Shown here piece by piece: positions 36,901 through 41,038 of a DNA stretch of 41,038 bases; the first letter of the stretch is position 1; each line of letters starts with the position of its first letter. Source of the stretch: Candidatus Berkelbacteria bacterium (GTDB lineage: Bacteria > Patescibacteriota > UBA1384 > 2-12-FULL-50-11). Location: positions 1 through 41,038 of the forward strand of contig JACRAP010000005.1 in the NCBI GenBank assembly GCA_016213365.1. The letters run 5' to 3'. The position numbers and the translations under genes are program-made. The notes under the pieces are model-generated. The model did not search any database, was not told the origin of the DNA, and was given only the letters and a program-made list of their open reading frames with translations.

Positions 36901-37500
36901 ATGAAAACAGAGCTCAACAACAACTACCTTGTGCCTATGGTTATCGAAAAAACCCAGTTCGGGGAGCGCGCTTACGATATTTACTCGCGCTTGCTTAAAG
37001 ATCGCATTATTTTTGTGGGCGGGCCGATCAACGACGAAGTCGCCAATTTAATAATGGCGCAACTCCTATTTTTAGAGTCTGAAAATCCAAACAAAGATAT
37101 CCAGATGTATATCAACAGTCCGGGCGGTTCGGTACCAGCTGGTTTAGCGATATACGACACGATGCAACACATCAAACCGGAGGTCTCTACTATATGTATG
37201 GGTATGGCGGCGTCGATGGGGGCATTTTTACTTGCGGGTGGCGCCAAAGGCAAGCGTTTTGCCCTGCCAAATTCGCGGATTATGACGCATCAAATTATCG
37301 TTTCCGGACTTGAAGGCCAGGCGAGCGATATCGAAATCGAAGCGCGCGAAATAATTCGAATGAAGAAACTAATGAACGAAATTCTAGCCAAAAACACTGG
37401 CCACAAAGTTGAAAAAGTTGAAAAAGACACCGATCGCAACTACTGGATGAGCCCCGACGAGGCAAAAGAGTACGGGATTATCGATAAAGTACTAAACTAA
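36901..37500 (+). CDS. clpP: ATP-dependent Clp protease proteolytic subunit
   Basis: '[45 protein letters not shown]', 'MTHQ', '[22 protein letters not shown]'. Confidence 0.96.
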   Translation: MKTELNNNYLVPMVIEKTQFGERAYDIYSRLLKDRIIFVGGPINDEVANLIMAQLLFLESENPNKDIQMYINSPGGSVPAGLAIYDTMQHIKPEVSTICMGMAASMGAFLLAGGAKGKRFALPNSRIMTHQIIVSGLEGQASDIEIEAREIIRMKKLMNEILAKNTGHKVEKVEKDTDRNYWMSPDEAKEYGIIDKVLN

Positions 37501-37547
37501 CTTATTTAAGGTAGTTCACCGGACTTCCCGGGCTTTGGGGCGATTAA

Positions 37548-39902
37548 CTACTTTTGAACGTTAACGGTTATTATTTTTTCGCCCACCCCACCCGAATTAT
37601 CAGTTGCAACAACTCGAATTTGTTTAGTACCGTAACTAACGTTCTTTCCCTTACCCCCAGAGCTCCAAGCGTAAACAAAACTACTGACACCGGTATATGT
37701 TTTAATTAGTGCGCCATCGATATACAGTTGCATGCTTGCAATTACGCCCGAGTCGTCAGTTGCGTTAGCGATAATATTTACCCGACCGCTCACGGTTGAG
37801 CCGTCTATCGGGTTGGTTATATTTACTACCGGAGCTATTATATCGGTACTTGAGATTTTGTAGTTTATATATGCTGGATTTGTACTATCGTAGCTAGTGT
37901 TGCTAATGTTGTACGCCTTGAGCTGGATGGCATAATAGCCGGCAGCTAGTTCTGATGATGATGTAACTGTGATGTTTTTTGTTTGGGATTGTCCTGGTGC
38001 AAGATCAAAAGTAGTTGGGCTTAAAGTGAAACCGGATCCTTCGTAGTCTTTATTGCTTTTTATCGCAAAACTTGAGCTAGAGCATAACGAGTTATCTTCG
38101 TTGGTAACTGTTACTGAATAAGTTAACGTATCACCTGCATTTCCCCACTGTTCATATGGTTCTGCTGCAATTTTTGGGTTAGCTTTTTGACATGTCGGGC
38201 CAAGAAATTCTACTTTGACAGTAGCGCTATTATTATCTAACGCTAAAGTAGTAATTCTTATGTTAGTTTTTGGATCGGTAACTGATTTACCAACAGCAAG
38301 CGCAGAGTCACTAAAAGTTGAAGTAGACGGATTTGCGTCGAGTAAATACGAAAATGTTTGTGCGCTATAATCTGGACCAAGGTGAATAGATATTCCGTTA
38401 ACAACAGGAGCAGTTGAACTGTAATTATCTATTACCGACGGACGTCTGTAGTCTAAATAGATATGTTTAGTTGTGTACGAATTAGGATCTCTTAAAATTT
38501 GTAGTGTCTGCGGTTGGTCCGTTTTGAATTCAAGGGGTTTAATTGTGTACTCTCCATTTGTTCCAACTGTCTTTATGTTGGCCGGGGATAAATACCCCAT
38601 AGCGGCTTTTCTGTAAGTGGTAAATTGTCCGTTTTGGCCCATAATATCGAAACTATCGCCGTATTCAGAAAATCCGGAACAGCTATTTTGCTGACTAAAC
38701 GTTGACGGTAATCCATCGAAAGAACAGGTATAAGTTGATGCGTGGTCCGTACCGAGGTTATGTCCCAATTCATGGCCGTAGACCGCAAGCCCGTTCCAAC
38801 CGTTAATCCATACTTGATTTCCTGGCATTTCAGCGATACCCCCAAATCCGCAACCAGAAGTACTTGGGAAAAAGTAAATTTTATGTTGCGCAGAAATATT
38901 ATATCCGGCATTTCTGGCGGCGTTTTCTGCTGCTGATCCCCATTTTTCATAATTATTACCGCAATCACTGTTTGTATTGTTGATTGTTACCCAGCCAGTA
39001 ACGCCGCTACCACCTGGCGCAAAACCAACTTGATTAAAAGACGTCTCTTCGTAATACGCATCAACCGATCTAGGGTTTGTAAACATCTCGGCGTAAACCT
39101 GCTCTTTAGTAACTGGTTGCCTGGTGTCGTTACTGAAATTAAATAGAATTACTACTGCAGTTTTTTCCGAAGTAGCGGCTGAAATTAAGACGTCTTTATC
39201 GCTTTGTTTACTTACTGATGCTGTTTGCGTGTTGTTGCCATGAATATGCCCCGCAGTGGAGGTTGCGATTTTAGATTTAGCGGTAACTTTAATTTGATAC
39301 GGCTGAAATACGATATTTTCCCCCAACTTAACGGCGTTATTGATAGTTACCGTGTCTCCATTTCGAAGTGTTGGCGTTTCAAGTCTATTTGTTGGAAATA
39401 TTTGATAGTCAAAGTCACCGTTTTGAGATCGATTTAAATAATAAAAATCTACGGAATTTATTATGCCACTGTCGCTAAACTTGTGCCCATGGACGTAAGT
39501 TAATTTTCCGGTGATATTATTTGCCCGTTTTTCAGTATATTTTGTTAAATTAGCCGGAACGTTTGCTAATATTTCATCAGGAAGAATGTTTAAATAAAAC
39601 GTAGAATACTGCTGGGCTTCAAGTAATTTTTCTAGATTTTCTTTTCGAGATTTTAAAATTACTTCTAAGTTAGAAAAATCCTTTTGTGACTGTTTTTTAA
39701 TTTTATTCCACTCTCGCGTTATGGAAATGGTTTGTTTTTTGGTTAATTCTGTTAGCGATTCGTTAATAGTTGCCGAGTCTTCGTTGGCCTTAAAAGCGCT
39801 TACCGATAATAGTAACGCAACAATGGCAATAACGGTAAACGAAATTATCGAGCTTCTAAGTACTTTTTTCTTTAATAATTTAAAGTTTATTTTATTAGGC
39901 AT
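37548..39902 (-). CDS. Secreted/anchored metzincin-type (M11/gametolysin-like) metalloprotease with C-terminal Ig-like domains
   Basis: 'VYGHELGHNLGTDHAS' (HExxHxxGxxH), Met-turn-like 'SFDIMGQNG', 'NPIDGSTVSGRVNIIANATDDSGVIASMQLYIDGALI'; N-terminal TM. Confidence 0.85.
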   Translation of the reverse strand: MPNKINFKLLKKKVLRSSIISFTVIAIVALLLSVSAFKANEDSATINESLTELTKKQTISITREWNKIKKQSQKDFSNLEVILKSRKENLEKLLEAQQYSTFYLNILPDEILANVPANLTKYTEKRANNITGKLTYVHGHKFSDSGIINSVDFYYLNRSQNGDFDYQIFPTNRLETPTLRNGDTVTINNAVKLGENIVFQPYQIKVTAKSKIATSTAGHIHGNNTQTASVSKQSDKDVLISAATSEKTAVVILFNFSNDTRQPVTKEQVYAEMFTNPRSVDAYYEETSFNQVGFAPGGSGVTGWVTINNTNSDCGNNYEKWGSAAENAARNAGYNISAQHKIYFFPSTSGCGFGGIAEMPGNQVWINGWNGLAVYGHELGHNLGTDHASTYTCSFDGLPSTFSQQNSCSGFSEYGDSFDIMGQNGQFTTYRKAAMGYLSPANIKTVGTNGEYTIKPLEFKTDQPQTLQILRDPNSYTTKHIYLDYRRPSVIDNYSSTAPVVNGISIHLGPDYSAQTFSYLLDANPSTSTFSDSALAVGKSVTDPKTNIRITTLALDNNSATVKVEFLGPTCQKANPKIAAEPYEQWGNAGDTLTYSVTVTNEDNSLCSSSSFAIKSNKDYEGSGFTLSPTTFDLAPGQSQTKNITVTSSSELAAGYYAIQLKAYNISNTSYDSTNPAYINYKISSTDIIAPVVNITNPIDGSTVSGRVNIIANATDDSGVIASMQLYIDGALIKTYTGVSSFVYAWSSGGKGKNVSYGTKQIRVVATDNSGGVGEKIITVNVQK

Positions 39903-39974
39903 TCCCCCCCTATATATAGTAACTTAACGTTTTATTATCCAGATTGTCAATTTTTATCGTTGTTAGTTGCGCTC

Positions 39975-40004
39975 TTGACCCCCACTATATTTATTAGGTA
40001 TAAT
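39975..40004 (+). promoter_or_regulatory. rRNA promoter (TTGACC-18-TATAAT)
   Basis: TTGACC 39975-39980, TATAAT 39999-40004, about 385 nt upstream of 16S. Confidence 0.75.
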
Positions 40005-40328
40005 TGCTTATGTAATTTGCTACTTTACAAGTAGGGCTCTTTCTTTGGCCCCAAATCTTAGAAAGAGATAAGTCCAGCGTATTACCAATTTACGTTGGCA
40101 TTACCGCGAGCATTTTGCGGTTACAAGAAAAGCTAGTTAGTGAGCTAGTCTAAAAATTCACTCCCATAACCTTTGTAAGTTATGGTGCCAAACAATTCCA
40201 AAAAACAAAAAATATATGTCAGTGAAAGCGCAAGCTTTCGCTCATTAAGTTTCGTCGGGATCTTTGGAGTCTGTAATAAGTTTACTTATTGCAAACTCGC
40301 GTAATTTGTTCGCAAGAATAAATTACCA

Positions 40329-40411
40329 GAGAGTTTGATCCGAAGTGCGTAGCACGTAGGACAAACTCTCATAAAAGATTCCCGTTGGAATCTTTTATGA
40401 GAGTTTGATCC
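40329..40411 (+). promoter_or_regulatory. 16S leader with direct (A), inverted (B) and native (C) copies of the 16S 5' end; alternative hairpins
   Basis: A GAGAGTTTGATCC 40329-40341; B GGACAAACTCTCATAAAAGATTCC 40359-40382; C GGAATCTTTTATGAGAGTTTGATCC 40387-40411. Confidence 0.85.
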
Positions 40412-41038
40412 TGGCTCAGGATTAACGCTGGCGGCGTGCCTAATACATGCAAGTCGACTGTGAACAGCGCAAGCTGTCGAACAGGGCGAACGGGTGAGTA
40501 ACGCGTAGGAACGTCCTCCGAAGTCTGGGATAACCCGCCGAAAGGCGGAGTAACACCGGATAGCCTTAAAGCAGAAATGGGGATAGCGGTCGTGGATTAG
40601 ATACCCATGATTGTAGAGTTCGTTTAGTGTTGCGCGTACAACTTGCGCATACAAACTGACGAGATACTCGGTATCCCCTTCAAAACTTTGACAAGCACCA
40701 TGCTTGTCTCCCCATTTCTGCTTTAAGTAAAGTTTACGCTTCGGAAGCGGCCTGCGTCCTATCAGCTAGTTGGTGAGGTAATGGCTTACCAAGGCGATGA
40801 CGGGTAACTGGTCTGAGAGGATGATCAGTCACAGTGGGACTGCGACACGGCCCACACTCCTACGGGAGGCAGCAGTAGGGAATCGTCGGCAATGGACGAA
40901 AGTCTGACCGCGCGACGCCGCGTGAAGGAAGAAGGTCTTCGGATTGTAAACTTCTTTTATGAGGGAAGATTATGACGGTACCTCATGAATAAGGGCCTGC
41001 TAACTACGTGCCAGCAGCAGCGGTAATACGTAGGGCCC
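40393..41038 (+). rRNA. 16S ribosomal RNA, 5' part (truncated by window end)
   Basis: AGAGTTTGATCCTGGCTCAG, CTCCTACGGGAGGCAGCAG, GTGCCAGCAGCAGCGGTAATACG. Start estimated by E. coli numbering. Confidence 0.97.
40565..40727 (+). other. Stem-bounded intervening sequence/extended helix in 16S V2
   Basis: CTTAAAGCAGAAATGGGGA (40565-40583) and TCCCCATTTCTGCTTTAAG (40709-40727) are exact reverse complements, enclosing 125 nt of non-canonical sequence. Confidence 0.85.

Noticed and set aside
39903-39912. C7 homopolymer (G7 on the minus strand) before the metzincin gene as a phase-variation tract
   Set aside because: It is immediately upstream of the ATG and more simply serves as a G-rich ribosome-binding site; no evidence of length variation from one sequence.
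40286-40654. 122-aa minus-strand ORF over the 16S leader and gene
   Set aside because: Overlaps conserved 16S rRNA; spurious ORF from rRNA.

Overview
41 kb chromosomal segment, probably from a Candidate Phyla Radiation (Patescibacteria)-type bacterium. This placement is inferred from the compact gene set, single-domain EF-Ts, short RF1 and aberrant 16S rRNA; TGA and TAA both act as stops, so the code looks standard (table 11). Core genes recognised: lemA (3' end), htpX, ligA, gatC/gatA/gatB, mscS-like, degP/htrA, prmC, prfA, rpmE, rpsB, tsf, frr, rseP, proS, tpiA, a pfkB-family kinase, pgk, tig, clpP, and the 5' part of a 16S rRNA gene cut by the window end. Accessory content: a four-gene minus-strand surface-protein operon (23.7-33.7 kb) with a 2036-aa modular protein, a second protein sharing its C-terminal domain and a WxLIP/DUF916-like membrane protein; a GT-C-type glycosyltransferase; and a secreted metzincin-like protease. 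Most notable signals: (1) the 16S leader holds a direct and an inverted copy of the 16S 5' end, giving mutually exclusive hairpins, one of which sequesters the start of 16S; (2) a stem-bounded intervening sequence in the 16S V2 region containing a 13-nt copy of the universal GGATTAGATACCC motif; (3) a U505-A526 covariation in the 530-loop pseudoknot that breaks primer 515F; (4) an in-frame TAA in the ligA BRCT domain; (5) a HEPN-like gene followed by two multibranched inverted-repeat elements; (6) a compositionally foreign one-gene cassette bracketed by duplicated prfA promoter/start sequences; (7) recurrent -10 boxes 6 nt before ATG, suggesting leaderless transcription. All calls come from reading the sequence; no searches or folding programs were run.
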